From Allomyces arbusculus (lineage: Eukaryota > Blastocladiomycota > Blastocladiomycetes > Blastocladiales > Blastocladiaceae): a stretch of 64,000 nt of DNA. Of the stretch, positions 52,309 through 63,733 are shown one piece after another (positions within the stretch are counted from its first letter, which is position 1; each line of letters begins with the position of its first letter). The notes under the pieces are model-generated. The model was not told the origin of the DNA. It saw only the letters and a program-made list of their open reading frames with translations, and ran no database searches. The stretch is from assembly GCA_027604705.1 (NCBI GenBank), contig JADHYV010000053.1, positions 67,344-131,343 of the forward strand, written 5' to 3'. The translations under genes were made by a program, and so were the position numbers.

Positions 52309-54306
52309 ATGGACTTTGCGCCGCCCTCGGTCGCCTACGCGTGCAGCTGCTCGCAGACCGTCGCGCCCATCACCTCGCTTCTTTTCTGCCGCGACTGCGT
52401 CGCCACGCGCTGCGCGCGCTGCGTCACGCACGAGACAGCATGCTACTACTGCCCGCTGTGCCTGTTCGAGGTGCCCTCGTCCTCAGTCAAGAATGAACGC
52501 AACCGCTGCGCGCGCAACTGCTTCGAATGCCCCGTCTGCCGCAGCTCGCTCTCCGTCATGGCCGAACCCGCACCCCCTGGCACCGAATCGCCGGCGTCGC
52601 CGCAAATGTCGCGCACGGGCACCCCCGGTTCCCCGCCCTCCGTCCGCACGCCGATCCCGGGCACCGGTGCCATGGCCTTTTCGTCCCCCGGGCTCGCCGG
52701 CCTTGCCGGTCGGTCCGCATCACCCGGTCTCGTGGGCCGCGCGGGCTCCCCGGGCCCATCGTCGCCCAGCATGTCCTCAACGTCGCTCGGCGGTGCACCG
52801 GCCGCACCCCCCGTACGCCACTTTCTGCAGTGCGGTCTGTGCCGGTGGGACTCGCGCGACACGGGCATCGTCTTTGAACGCGCCACGGGGCTCGGCGGCG
52901 TGTTGCTCAAGCGCGAGGAAGGGTCGAGTTACGCGCGCGAATTCTCCGCTTTAAAGACGCACTACGAGGGCCTGTTGCAGGCGCGTGCGCGCGCGCCCAC
53001 GTCCACGTCCCGCATCTCGTCGCCACACTTGTCGCTCCTCTCGCCGTCCTACAACTCGATTCAGCGCCATTTGGCCCAGTTGCCGTCGCGCGCCATGAAG
53101 GCCGTGGCCGACGTGCGCGGGTCACCGTTACTCGGCAAAGGACCCGGTGGTGCCGGACCCAATGCGGGACCGCATGGTGGAGTGGGCGGGAAGCAAGGCC
53201 CCGATGCTGAACCGTATACGCCGCAACGGCCCTACAATGACAGTCGCGACGACCGACGTGTCGAAAAGATGCGCCATTTGCAGTTTGTGGAGGAGAGTGC
53301 GTTGCTGGCCTGTCTCATTTGTCCGGACACGGTCTCACACAAGCTCATTGCTGCCGTTGCTCTTCACCAGTACCGACGCTGCAACAACGGCTCAACCAAC
53401 CACTTTGCGAGCACGTTTTTTTTTTTGTTTTTGTTGTTTGTTGTTTTTGTTGTTGTTTTGTCTCATCTGGCTCCTCCATTCACCCGCACGTCAACTCATC
53501 GCCCTGCTGTCTCTAGCGTCCTCGAACGCCTTCTCCCCCTGCGCACGCACCTCCGCGCCAAGCTCGCCAAGCGGTGCGGCAAGTGCAACAAGCAGCTCAT
53601 CAAGCCTGAACCCAAGGCGCAGGCCACGCAATTCAAGATCAAGCATGTGGCCCTCGCGCACTTGCCCAACATCACCCTCGCGCACCCACTCCCCATGATC
53701 CGCACGGGCTACCCGGCCACACTCTTGCTGCGCTTCACCAATCCGCTCGAAGAAGACTTGCAAGTCTCACTGATCGCGCTCGACTCGCTCACGGCCTCGG
53801 TGCACCTGGTCGTGCCGCAATTCTCGGTCCCAGCTTACAACGCCATGCAAGAGTACGATAATTCCTTGCTCGTCGGCGGGTCCGAGGACGAGGAATTGGC
53901 GTTTGCAAATCCGACACTGCACGGAGTCGTGCAAGTCAAGGGCAACTCGGTCGTCGTCGAAGTGCATGTCACGCCGCGCGGCGGGTTCGGGTCACCCGTC
54001 GAGTTCCAGCTCGTCGTGAATTACGCGTTCTCGCGTGCTGTTGGCGGGTCGGGTGGGGGTGACGAGTCGCCCGCAGCGAGTCCGTTGAGCGTGCGCCGGA
54101 TCGGGTCGAACCGCGTGGGGGGTAGTGGCAGCTCGCCGTTGCTCGCGGGACTCGGGATCGGTGGTGGCCTGAGCCCGGGTGGGCTTGGGGCCCGGTCTGC
54201 GTCCACTGGGATGCGGTCATCGCCGCCTGGGCGCCCGGATCTTCACGAAATGAGCCTTGTCGTGACCATCAATGCTGGGAGTGTCACGACCAACGAGGTC
54301 AAGTAG
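52309..54306 (+). CDS. dynactin subunit 4 (p62)
   Basis: Dynactin p62 sits at the pointed end of the dynactin filament, which activates dynein for minus-end transport. Exons 52309-53369 and 53517-54306 give about 616 residues. The N-terminal cysteine-rich zinc module matches the family: YACSCSQTV, FCRDCVATRCARCVTHETAC, YYCPLCLFEVPSSSV, CFECPVCRSSLSV, later HFLQCGLCRWDSRDTGI and KRCGKCNKQLIKPEP. A Pro/Ser/Gly-rich insertion at about residues 85-165 splits the module. The C-terminal beta-rich half has TLLLRFTNPLEEDLQVSLI and VEVHVTPRGG. The intron (T-rich, acceptor CTCTAG) is 147 nt without an in-frame stop, so the frame stays open if it is retained. The donor at 53370 is my choice; nearby GT alternatives exist. 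Confidence 0.85.
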   Translation: MDFAPPSVAYACSCSQTVAPITSLLFCRDCVATRCARCVTHETACYYCPLCLFEVPSSSVKNERNRCARNCFECPVCRSSLSVMAEPAPPGTESPASPQMSRTGTPGSPPSVRTPIPGTGAMAFSSPGLAGLAGRSASPGLVGRAGSPGPSSPSMSSTSLGGAPAAPPVRHFLQCGLCRWDSRDTGIVFERATGLGGVLLKREEGSSYAREFSALKTHYEGLLQARARAPTSTSRISSPHLSLLSPSYNSIQRHLAQLPSRAMKAVADVRGSPLLGKGPGGAGPNAGPHGGVGGKQGPDAEPYTPQRPYNDSRDDRRVEKMRHLQFVEESALLACLICPDTVSHKLIAAVALHQYRRCNNGSTNHFASTFFFLFLLFVVFVVVLSHLAPPFTRTSTHRPAVSSVLERLLPLRTHLRAKLAKRCGKCNKQLIKPEPKAQATQFKIKHVALAHLPNITLAHPLPMIRTGYPATLLLRFTNPLEEDLQVSLIALDSLTASVHLVVPQFSVPAYNAMQEYDNSLLVGGSEDEELAFANPTLHGVVQVKGNSVVVEVHVTPRGGFGSPVEFQLVVNYAFSRAVGGSGGGDESPAASPLSVRRIGSNRVGGSGSSPLLAGLGIGGGLSPGGLGARSASTGMRSSPPGRPDLHEMSLVVTINAGSVTTNEVK

Positions 54307-54550
54307 GGAGATTGAACGTTTTGCGGATGGTGTACAAATAGAACATCAGTTTTGATCGACTGCCCATGATCCGTCGGTCAGCGCTCACACCAAGCGGTGC
54401 TCTTCTCGAGCAAAACCGCCGACTAGAGGCATCTTGACGGGTTGTGTTTTGCACATTGCATAGCGAACGGGGGGAACTCACACTAATGACGAACCAAATC
54501 GCCGTGCCTTTTCTGGCACCGCCCAGGGCAATGATAAATGACATTAATGC

Positions 54551-57500
54551 TCACCGGCGCTTGCCGCCGCGACCGCGCCCACTCCGGCCATGGCTGCGGC
54601 TGCCCGAGCTCTTCTTGCTCTTCTTGAGCTTGCTCTTGCTCTTGGATGGCGTCGACTGCGCCGACCGGCTGCGACTGCCTTGGCCCACGAGCGGGGAGCT
54701 CGGCGCCGAGTCCGGGAACATGGATTCGGTCAGATACTTGGCATCGACCGCGTCCAAGTTATATGGCGACCCGGACCGCGACGGCAACGAGCTGCGGAGA
54801 CGCGGCAGGGTCGAGTCCGCGTCATGGCGCGGGTGCCTCGCGACCGCCTGGTCGGCCTCGTGGTCGGATTCGAATTCGGAGTCCTCGTCGTCGCGGTCCG
54901 ACGATGAGGAATGGTCATCGTCGTGGTCCTCGCTCCCACTCGACCCTTCCTCGTCGGTCAGCGTCAAACCCGTCGTGGTGGTCGGGTCGCCCTGGCCCGA
55001 CGACGTCATGTCATCCTGGCCCGTCGACGTGACCGGCTCGTCGAGCTCCTCGTCTTCCAACTCGGCCGCGGCAAGCCCCTCGGAATCGGCGGGCAATTCG
55101 GCAGGTTCTGCGCCTGCCGCGTCGGCTGCGAGCTCTGGCACGTTGTCGTCACGGCCGTTATCTTGCAGCTGCTCATCCTCGTCTTGGTCGGCCGCGTCGG
55201 CAACGAAATCGCCGCCGTCCTCGGCATCACCCGAGTCGTCGTCATAATCTTGATCCTCGTCCTCGTCGTCGCAAACAGAGCTAGATGCAGCGTCCCCGTC
55301 GACCGAATCGAGGCGCGCTTCCTCTGACGGCGCAGACAACGCGACATCGTCGCTCGACCCCAGTTCGCGCTCGTCGATGGCGGGATCGACATCGTCGTTC
55401 GCGATACCTTCGACCGCATCAACAACATTCCCCACATCCTCGCCAGCTTCCAAGTACGGCTCGTCGGCAAAGTCGAGCGTTGGCTCGTCCTCCACACCCA
55501 CAACCCCATTCGCATCGCTGACCTCTGCCCCCTCGCTATCTGTGATCGCCGGCTCGTCCGCGTCCGCAAGCCAGTCAGGCGGCTGTTCATCGAGCAAATT
55601 GTCGCCATCGCTCGGCGTCTCTCCCAGCGCTGCGAGCGACGACTCGTCGAGGAACGGGTTTTCGTCGAGGTCAATCGGCGTCGTCGGCGCGTTCCACCCG
55701 GTCGACCGAGAGCGCGATCGAGACTTGGACCGACCAGTTGATCGCCGTGTGCGCGTCCGGCCGCGCGGGAGTGGGCACGGCGAGTCGGGATCAATTGATG
55801 ACGCGTGACTGGAGGGTTCGGGCGAATGGGGCCTCCGTAGAAACACGGGCGAGGCCGGGTGCACGGGCGTGAGCGGCCCGTGCATGAACCCGCCCTTGAC
55901 GGGAGTTTGCAGGACGGAGGTCCACGGTGCCGGGATCGAGTCGATCAGCGACGAGGGCGCGCCCACGTCGTCGTCGTCGCGGGCGAGACTCGCATCCTCC
56001 TCCTCGTCGTCAGCTTGGTCGTCGCGGAAAAGGGCATTGTCGGCCTCAAGGCTGGCGGGCTCCGGCTCACTTGGCGCTTGCTGGTCGACAAGCAGACTCT
56101 CAGACGCTTCCGAGCCAAATACGTCGGGCGCCCACACGGGCGGACCCATGGCGGCGAGGTCGTCGACGGCGTCTTCACCAATAGGCAGAAGCAGGCTCTG
56201 GTCGTCAGTGGTGAATTCTTCGCCACCGGCGGCAGCTTGCTGACGCGGCGACTTGGGCGGCGACGGGACGCGCGTGGGCGACTTGGTCGGCGATAATGAC
56301 GACCGGCTACCCTTGCTCGAGGACCGGTTGCGCCGCGAAAAGAAGGAGGGCACAAACGACGACTGCTTCTTTTTCTTGGGTGAGTGCGACTGCGGCCGGC
56401 TTGGCTTCTTGGGCGACGCGTCCGTGGCCGGCGGAAGCAAGACCGCCGACGCGGGCGCCTCGTCATTGGTCCCATGGCGGGCGTCGGACGAAGGCGACCG
56501 AGACTTGGATTCAGTAACCATAACATAGGAGCCCACCATGGGACGCGGCGACTCGCCGTTCCAGTCCTCGTCGCTCTCCAGGTCGGACGGCGCGGCCACC
56601 GCAGCCGCTTCGGCATCGTTCGAGTCTTTGACGTCGGCAGTCGGGGGTTTGTGGTCGGCGTCGGGTTGCAGGGCCGGCTCCGGCTCTGGCTCCGCTTCCA
56701 GCACTGGTTCGGGCTCCGGCTCAAATTCTGGCTCAACCGACTCGCTCGCGACCTCGCCTTCAGTTTTGAGCTCAGAGACCTCGGTCTCCAGCCCGACGTC
56801 GGCGGCGGCAGTCTCTTCGTCGCTTGCAGCGATAGCCTCATCGTCATGCACAGCGATCGGCTCCTCGTCGTCCTCTGCATTCGCATCCTCGTTGCGGGCT
56901 TTTTCGTCAGCGTCGACGTTGAGCACGGCGGTCGGGTAACGCACGCGCGAAGCCGGGGGATCTTCGTCGTCGTCATCTTCCTCCTCGACCTCATCGCCAT
57001 GAACAATGCCGACTTCCTCGTCTTCGAGGCGGAGCAAGTCCTCCACGACCGCGACGTGCGGGTCCGACTCGTCTGCCTCCGACTCGGAGAACGCCAAGTC
57101 GGCCGGGTGGCCCTCCGGCAGCAAACTGCTCGACTTGGGGCCGGTACTGTCATCGGAATGGCCGCGGTCGTCCGCGAGCGCCAGCGGCGGCACGTCCAAG
57201 GGCATGGAAATATCAGCGGCGAGCGGCGCGGCAGCGGTGATAGGCGAGACGGCTGCGTCAAACGAGACGTGGTCAGGGCCCTCGGTGTCGGCGGCAGTAA
57301 TTGGCGGCAGGTCATGCACAAAGGGCGGCTCCGAACCGGCCACCGACACGGACGAGTCGGCGTTGCTGGCCTGGTCCTCGTAATCCGCGGGCACGTTGTC
57401 GTCGTGACCCAAACTCGTGGGATCCAGTGGCAACCCCTCGGCCGGGACGACCACCATGCTCGATGACGTGGGCCCATCGTCCTCGGCCAACGGCGGCGAC

Positions 57501-59243
57501 ACGAGCCGCGGTTTCGGCACGTCCCCAGGCACGCCATCAATCTGCAAGCTCGTGTTCGACAAGTCGCCGACAATCTCATCTTCGCGCACATTGAGCACTT
57601 GGTCCATGTCGAGCAGCGTCTGGTTGTAGTCGAGCGACGCGTCTTGCTCGATTCCGCTCAAGTCGCCAATCGACTCGATTTGCACCGAGTCAATGAACAT
57701 GCTCTTGTTGGCCGGCTCGGCCAGGTCCAGGTCGTTTGTGGGCGATCCGGGTCGTACGGCGGCAACAAGGTCTGCGGGCGGCAGTGGCTCGACGGGCTCG
57801 CGCACCGCTGGGTCAGCAGGCAACGTCGGCGGCGTGTCGAGTCTCACGGGCGCAAACTCGGGTGACGTCGGGACGCTCTCCGGAATCACGTCGTGCGGGA
57901 CCGGCGCCGGGTGTGGGATAATGTCCTCGGCGTCAAACACGGGCATTCCATGTGCAAGGTACGACTCGGGCTCGTCGTGGTGCGACGAGCCGGCCGTGCT
58001 CTCCGTCAAGTTCAAGCTCGTTTCGTGCGAGTCGAGCTCGGGACTTGTCGGCGCGTCGTCATCGTCGTGCCGGCGCGCCAGCGAAAAGGGCACGGGGATC
58101 ATGGGTTCCGTGAGCATCATGGAGCTCGCCTTTTTAGACGGCGTCGGCGCCGGCATGGGCGGTGAGCTCGGCTTGATCATATTGGCCCAGTCGTCGGGGA
58201 TCACGATACTCGAGCGCGGCGAGAATGCGGGGGTCGTGTTCTTGGAATAGTCGGCGGCCACCGGTGCGATCCGGCGCTCAAACGGCGCCGTGGTCGGGAC
58301 GTGAAGCGAACCTGTCGACGTGTTGAGCTGCGACGGGTGGTCGTCGTCGGTGCGCGACCGGTTCGACATGATCGACGCAAACGAGAACACGCCCTGGATG
58401 TTGTCAATGATGAGTGGACACTCGCAACAAAATGAGAAAAATCACACAACATACCAATTCGGGCGCAGCCGCAAACGTAGACGCGGGCGCCGGCGAGGGG
58501 CTCGGCGATCGAGACGCTGGCTCAATAGCGACGCGCGTGGGAGTAGTCGGTCCCATCGGTTTCGTTGGCGATGACGGCACCGAGCTGCCATATCCAGACG
58601 TGGCCACGACCAGCATTTGACCGAACGGACCCGCCAACGCATCGGCTGCGGAAACGCGCCGATTGGGAACTTCGACGGCCGCAACGGGTTCGAGCAGCGG
58701 CGACTTGGCCTCCTCCACGGGCACAATCGACCGGATCGTCGTCGGCGACGTGGCGCCCGGTGCGGCCCTCGATGGCGACCCAAACGAAAACGGCGCGCTC
58801 CGGAATGCGGGCTGCGACATGAATGGCTGCGGGTCCGCCGCTCCTGCAGCTCGGGTGGGCGAGTAGAGCGGCGGCTGCGCGACCGTGGGGCGGCCCATGG
58901 GAGAGCCCGACGCTGAGCTCGCGAACGAAAACGGCGACAAGACCGACGGCGCAAGCACGGCACCACCGAAAATGTTTCCGGTCAAGGGCGCCGATGGAGC
59001 AGGAGCCGTCGACGTCAGGAGCATCGGACTGGTAACGGGCGACTGCAGCACTGGCATAGATTTCGGGAACAGGGCCGCGGCACCGCCGGCCAAGTTGAAT
59101 ACGGTCGCAGCGAGCGGTGCCGGCGTGGCCGGGTTGGGCGGGCTCGTGGGCATGGTATAGGGCGTGAACGAGAACGCTGGTGGGGCCGAGGGCAGCGAGA
59201 TGAGATGCTCTGGCACGTCGGCGACATGCTCAGGTACGGGACG

Positions 59244-59288
<45 letters not shown>

Positions 59289-61918
59289 GAGAGCCGTCGG
59301 CGCGACGACCGCCTGGTCAGGCTCGGGTTCCCAGAGCTCCGAATCAGATCCCGGCGCGATTGACGACTCGTCGCTGTCGTACCCGTCCATTTCGATGCCC
59401 GACATGGGGTCTGACACGTCCGAATCGGCACCGCCCGACTCGACATCGGATTTTGCGCCCGACGCGTCACTCGACGCCGATTCCGCGACATGCTGGCCGG
59501 GCCGGGTACCCGAATAGCCGTCGCTGTCGACGTCCATGGCATCGTCTTCCGAGATGTCGTCCAAATCCGAGTGCTCGTTTTCACTGTCCGCGTCGCGGTC
59601 GACAGGTCTAGCCGACGCATTGTCCACGGCCGTCGCCGGCGGTTCCATGGTTGGCGGCGCCGGCGCAAACTTGCGCAAGACGTCAGGAATCTCCGGCAAC
59701 ACAATCGCGTGCGCCTCGGTATCCGACACGGCAGAGTCCGAATCACTGCCGCTCGAGTCCGACATGCGGCGCTGCAAGGCCGCGAGCGCCTGGCGTCGTC
59801 GTTGCAGTCGCGCGTCGGCGAGCACGGTCAAGTCGACGTCGGGCACGGGCGCGCGCGGGCTCGATACGGGCGACGGCGACGAGGACCTCGAGTAGCCATG
59901 GTTGGACACAACGGCGCACGCGCGGACAGGTGACACAGGACGCGGCGAAAGCGATCGCGCTTGGACCGGGTTGGCGGGTGGCACGGGCGTCGCTGCACTG
60001 TCGTCGTTGACCGCGTCGGCCTCGTGGAAGCGCTCGAGTGCAGTAGCGACAAACCCGTCCGGCGCGACAAATAGTGGCGACGCGGCATTTTCGCTGGTGG
60101 CGGCGGCAAGATGCGGGTCGAGCGCGACGCGGCTGCAACGCAAGTAATGCGCGTGCAACTTCACTGCCACGTCGGTCCAGTCGAACCGCGCCGCGAGGTC
60201 GCCGTAGATGTCGGCCATGGCGCGCGCGAGGAGGTGGTGGTAGACGGACGTGCTTGTGGTGAGACCGCGCACTTCTCTGAGACGACGACCAAACTCGGGC
60301 GCGGCCGTGTTGGCCACGAGCAAGTGCCCCCAAAACTCGCGCTGCGCCGACGAGCATGCCCAGCGGCGCGTGTAGTGCGCCCTTGACGGGTCGTCATCGT
60401 CGGCGTGGCTCGCCACGTCAGCGTTGCGGTGCAAGAGGACCATGAGCAGGTACGAGTAGAGGTCCGTGACGCATGGGTCGAGCTGGTCGGGCGCATCGGG
60501 CAGCAACGAGCGAGCCACTCTGGGCGACACGGCCGCCGCGTCGGTGAGCCGGGTCAAGAAGCGCGGGTCCGTGAACCAATGCTGGAAAACGGCCACGACC
60601 CAGTCAAGATCATGTGTCAGCTGGGCGAGAATGAGCTGATCGTCGCGCTCACGGACGCCAAGAATCGACGAAACGTTCATGACGCCGCGCATGTCCATGA
60701 TGACGCCAGGTAGCTCAAGTGGCCACGCCGTGTGGAGCGCGATTGGCGGAAAAGACTGCACGATGAAGCTGAGGTCGGGCGAGAGCAGCAGCGAGCCAAA
60801 CAGATGGATTGTCAAGTGTCGCAACAGGGCCGACAGGAGAATTGTGTCGTTGCTGTCGGGATCGGCCGCGTCGGTACCGTTTTCGTTCTTGAGCAGGCCC
60901 AAGACAAACGTGACGAGCCGAAGGTAGCGGTTGTAGACGGCGTCGGGCGAATTGGCCGCGGCCGCGCCAGCCGCAAACTGGTCATGGAGGGCATCAGCCG
61001 CGTTGGCGTGCATACTGCAGGGCTGCGCCATGGACACGTTGGTGCGGTCGCGCAGGTCGTGGAAGCGAGCCAATGCCGTGGCAAGCTGGTGGTCCCCGCT
61101 CCAGTGGTCGAGATGGCCGGCGCCGAGCGTCAGGTGGTGGTCGGCGACGTAGAGCTTGGTGAGGGCTGGCACGTGCGGATCCTGGTGGCAGAACGAGTCG
61201 AGCATGCACAAGAGCGCGAGGGAATGGCGACAGCCTCGCACCGCGGCATGGAGCACCGTGTCCATTTGCGCCGACGACAGGCGATCGAGGGCAAAGACGA
61301 AGTGCACAATGGTTTTCGTCGCCTGGAAGGCGTCGGCGGCGGTGCGGAAGACGCCCGGCGGGCGGACGAGCCGTGCAGCAATGGCCTCGACGACCGCATT
61401 GGATGGTGCAAGGTCGGCGAGGAGCGGCGCCGAGTGCGTGATCAAGTCGCTGAGCGCGACAGGGTCGTCGAGCACCGCGATCAGCAAGGTGTCGTCAACG
61501 GCGCGGCCCTCCTCGTCGGCGGCGAGGATGTGCGCGCGCTGGCACTCGAGGACCAGCTGACGCTCATTGCGGAGACTGTCATGAAGGGGAGATATGAATT
61601 GTGATCAGCGAACGGCACGCACAGCACGGCGGCGTCGATGGAAGGATTATACCCAGCGTAGGCCAAAAGCGCTTCGTCAAAGCGACCTTGACCTTCCAAT
61701 GCCTTGCCCGTGAGGGCTCTGACCTCTTGATCGTGCGGCAGGTCGTGCCGTAATTGGTCGAGCAATACATAGGCTTCGTCATACTCCCTGAGCAGGAGCA
61801 GGGCCTTGGCGGCGATGCGGCGGCCGGGCAGCGACGCGCCCTGCGGCGTGGCGAGAAAGGTGTGAACGTCGTCCTTGGAGCGGAGCCGGCTCATCGTGGG
61901 GTCGCGAGCGGGGATCAT
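54551..61918 (-). CDS. giant TPR / polyQ / acidic protein, function unknown
   Basis: Three exons (61918-61623, 61575-58455, 58393-54551) join in one open frame of about 2,419 residues, the largest gene here. The introns are 47 and 61 nt. N-terminus: a TPR-like helical pair (RRIAAKALLLLREYDEAYVL, ALEGQGRFDEALLAYAGYNP). Residues about 100-580 look folded and all-helical (for example HAAVRGCRHSLALLCMLDSF). From about 640 onward it is disordered: acidic clusters (SENEHSDLDDISEDDAMDVD), a run of about 13 Gln near 862, and Phe/Gly/Pro-rich segments with scattered SPFSF- and FSFG-like motifs. The entire third exon is rich in Asp, Glu, Ser and Pro and ends in a basic SR/RGRG tail. The scattered FG motifs hint at a nuclear pore or transport link, but this is weak. 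No known homologue was recognised. Exon joins are by eye; two separate genes is the alternative. Confidence 0.68.
59245..59288. repeat. CTG/CAG trinucleotide repeat encoding polyglutamine
   Basis: About 14 uninterrupted CTG units on the plus strand (CAG on the coding strand) encode a run of about 13 Gln in the giant minus-strand gene. Pure units suggest length instability. Confidence 0.95.
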
Positions 61919-62517
61919 GGTGACGGCAATCGTGTGCGGCGGGTTGCCGTGGTCGGCGGTGCCCAGGAGCGACGAAGGCCGTTGCGGATCAGGCGCGAGA
62001 GCAAGGGCCGCTCGAGCGTGGTCACTTTGGCCGGTGAGGGGTGGCGCGTGGCCAGGTTGCCTGCGGCTGTCGATCAAGCGAGCGCAATCGCGCGCGGTGC
62101 TTCTTGTGCTGTCCGTTGTCGTGTCGCGCGGCGCGCGCCGGTCGTTGTCGTGATCGCCGTCTGCGCCGTGCTTGTCGCGATGGTGGTGCTGGTCGGTGGT
62201 GCTGGTCGGTGGCCGGTCGGTGGTGGAGCACAGTCGCAGGAGAAGGAAGCGCTTCGCGACCGGTCGTCTGATCGCCACGCGGAGAGCACGCCCATTCGAC
62301 AGTCTTGACGGCTTCCGCCTATCGGTTCGCAACCTGTCTCGCACTGTCCCGCAGCGGCAGTTGCGGCTGCACCGTTTCGACGCGGTTCCGAACGGGTCCG
62401 GTCCAAACCGCCCTCGCCGCCGTCAACGACCCCGCGCAACACCAAACGACACTGGCCACCGGCGCTCGCTGCTCTCGCCCGACCAGCACGATCGACATTA
62501 CCGCAGCCTTACCCGCC
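61919..62517. promoter_or_regulatory. divergent promoter of the giant gene and FES1
   Basis: A 599-bp region with short direct repeats such as GGTGCTGGTCGGTGG (about 62186-62222). In-frame upstream Met codons exist for both genes but lie in non-conserved sequence. Confidence 0.45.
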
Positions 62518-63584
62518 ATGGACAGCGCGCAACAACTCAACCTGCAGGAGCTGCTCAAGTGGGGCATCTCCAACGCGACCAAGTCCGAGGACCCGACCGT
62601 CGACAAGCCCGACCTCGAAAAGCTCGACCCGAAATGGGTCGACGTTATCCTCGGCAAGCCCGATGCTGCGCGCATGAAGGATGCCATGGCTGTCATTGCC
62701 GACTCTTCCAAGAACATCGAGGACCGCCTGCTCGCCTTTGACGAGCTCGAATTGCTCGTCGAGTCCATCGACAATGCCAACGGTGCGTCGATCTCTCTGC
62801 AGCCCTTGATCTCGCGCCGATACCGCCCCTTGCTCACGCCGCGATCGCCGATCCCCTAGACCTGAAGCCCTGCAACCTCTGGAAGCCCCTGCTCGCTCAG
62901 TTCCACGACCCGTCCGAGGACATTCGCGTCTTTGCCGCCTGGGTCACCGCCACCGCCATCCAAAACAACCCGGACGCGACCAAGGACTGGATTGACGCTA
63001 ATGGGTTCGACGTACTCGAAGAGGCCGTGCAGTCGGAAACCTCCGAGAAGGTTGTCGCCAAGGCCGTCAACATTGTTTCCGGTGCGTGATTTCCCACATG
63101 TGTGCCCGGTAGAGTCGCTCGATACGCATTTCTCACGCCTCCACCTGCCATCTCCCCACCCCCAGCCCTCGTCAACATGTCCAACGACCACATTGCCACG
63201 CTGCACGCACACGGCATCCTCGCCAAGCTCGCCGCGCACCTGCACCACCGACCACGGCACGCGGCCTCGAAGCGCCTGTTCCACGTCTTCCGCAACGCCA
63301 TTGACGCGGTGCCCAACCTCGCCGTGCTCTTCAGCGCACCTGGGTGGCTCGACGGCGTCGTCGATATTCACATTCGGTGCACGACCGAGGACGTCGACTA
63401 CCTTGAAAAGTGCTTGGCGTTTATCATCGCCTGCTCGCTCGCCAAGCCCTCGGCAGGGACCGCGCCGAGCTTGAAGAAATCGGTCTACTGCGAATTACTC
63501 GATGTGGCCCTGAACCCGCCGGGCGACGATGCCGAGGCCATGGACCAGGAAGTCGTCCACCAGTTGCGCACTTTGGCAGTTTGA
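62518..63584 (+). CDS. FES1: Hsp70 nucleotide exchange factor Fes1/HspBP1
   Basis: Fes1 releases ADP from cytosolic Hsp70 and helps clear misfolded proteins. Exons 62518-62782, 62860-63081 and 63166-63584 give 301 residues, about the family size. The N-terminus has the signature LNLQELLKWGISNAT. An armadillo-type helical repeat domain follows: IEDRLLAFDELELLVESIDN, DLKPCNLWKPLLAQF, EDIRVFAAWVTATAIQNNP, KDWIDANGFDVL, KAVNIVSALVNMS, and HAASKRLFHVFRNAIDA. Both introns are phase 1 with GTGCGT donors. The last repeats (WLDGVVDIHIRCTTEDVDYL) are complete and the stop is at 63582-63584. Confidence 0.94.
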
Positions 63585-63733
63585 GAACGAGGCTCGAGTA
63601 AGGAATTTAGGATCATATCTCTTTTGTGCGTGGCCGCTTCAATCTGGACACTTGGGAAACAATTGCATTCAACCACCACTCCACTCCCACCCGCAATGAC
63701 AACAAGCCACTTCCGCTTACGCGCCAGCATTCA

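Noticed and set aside
55945-57591. 548-codon minus-strand frame inside the giant gene
   Set aside because: An alternate-frame shadow of the Asp/Glu/Ser-rich exon, consisting almost wholly of Arg, Thr, Ser and Pro.
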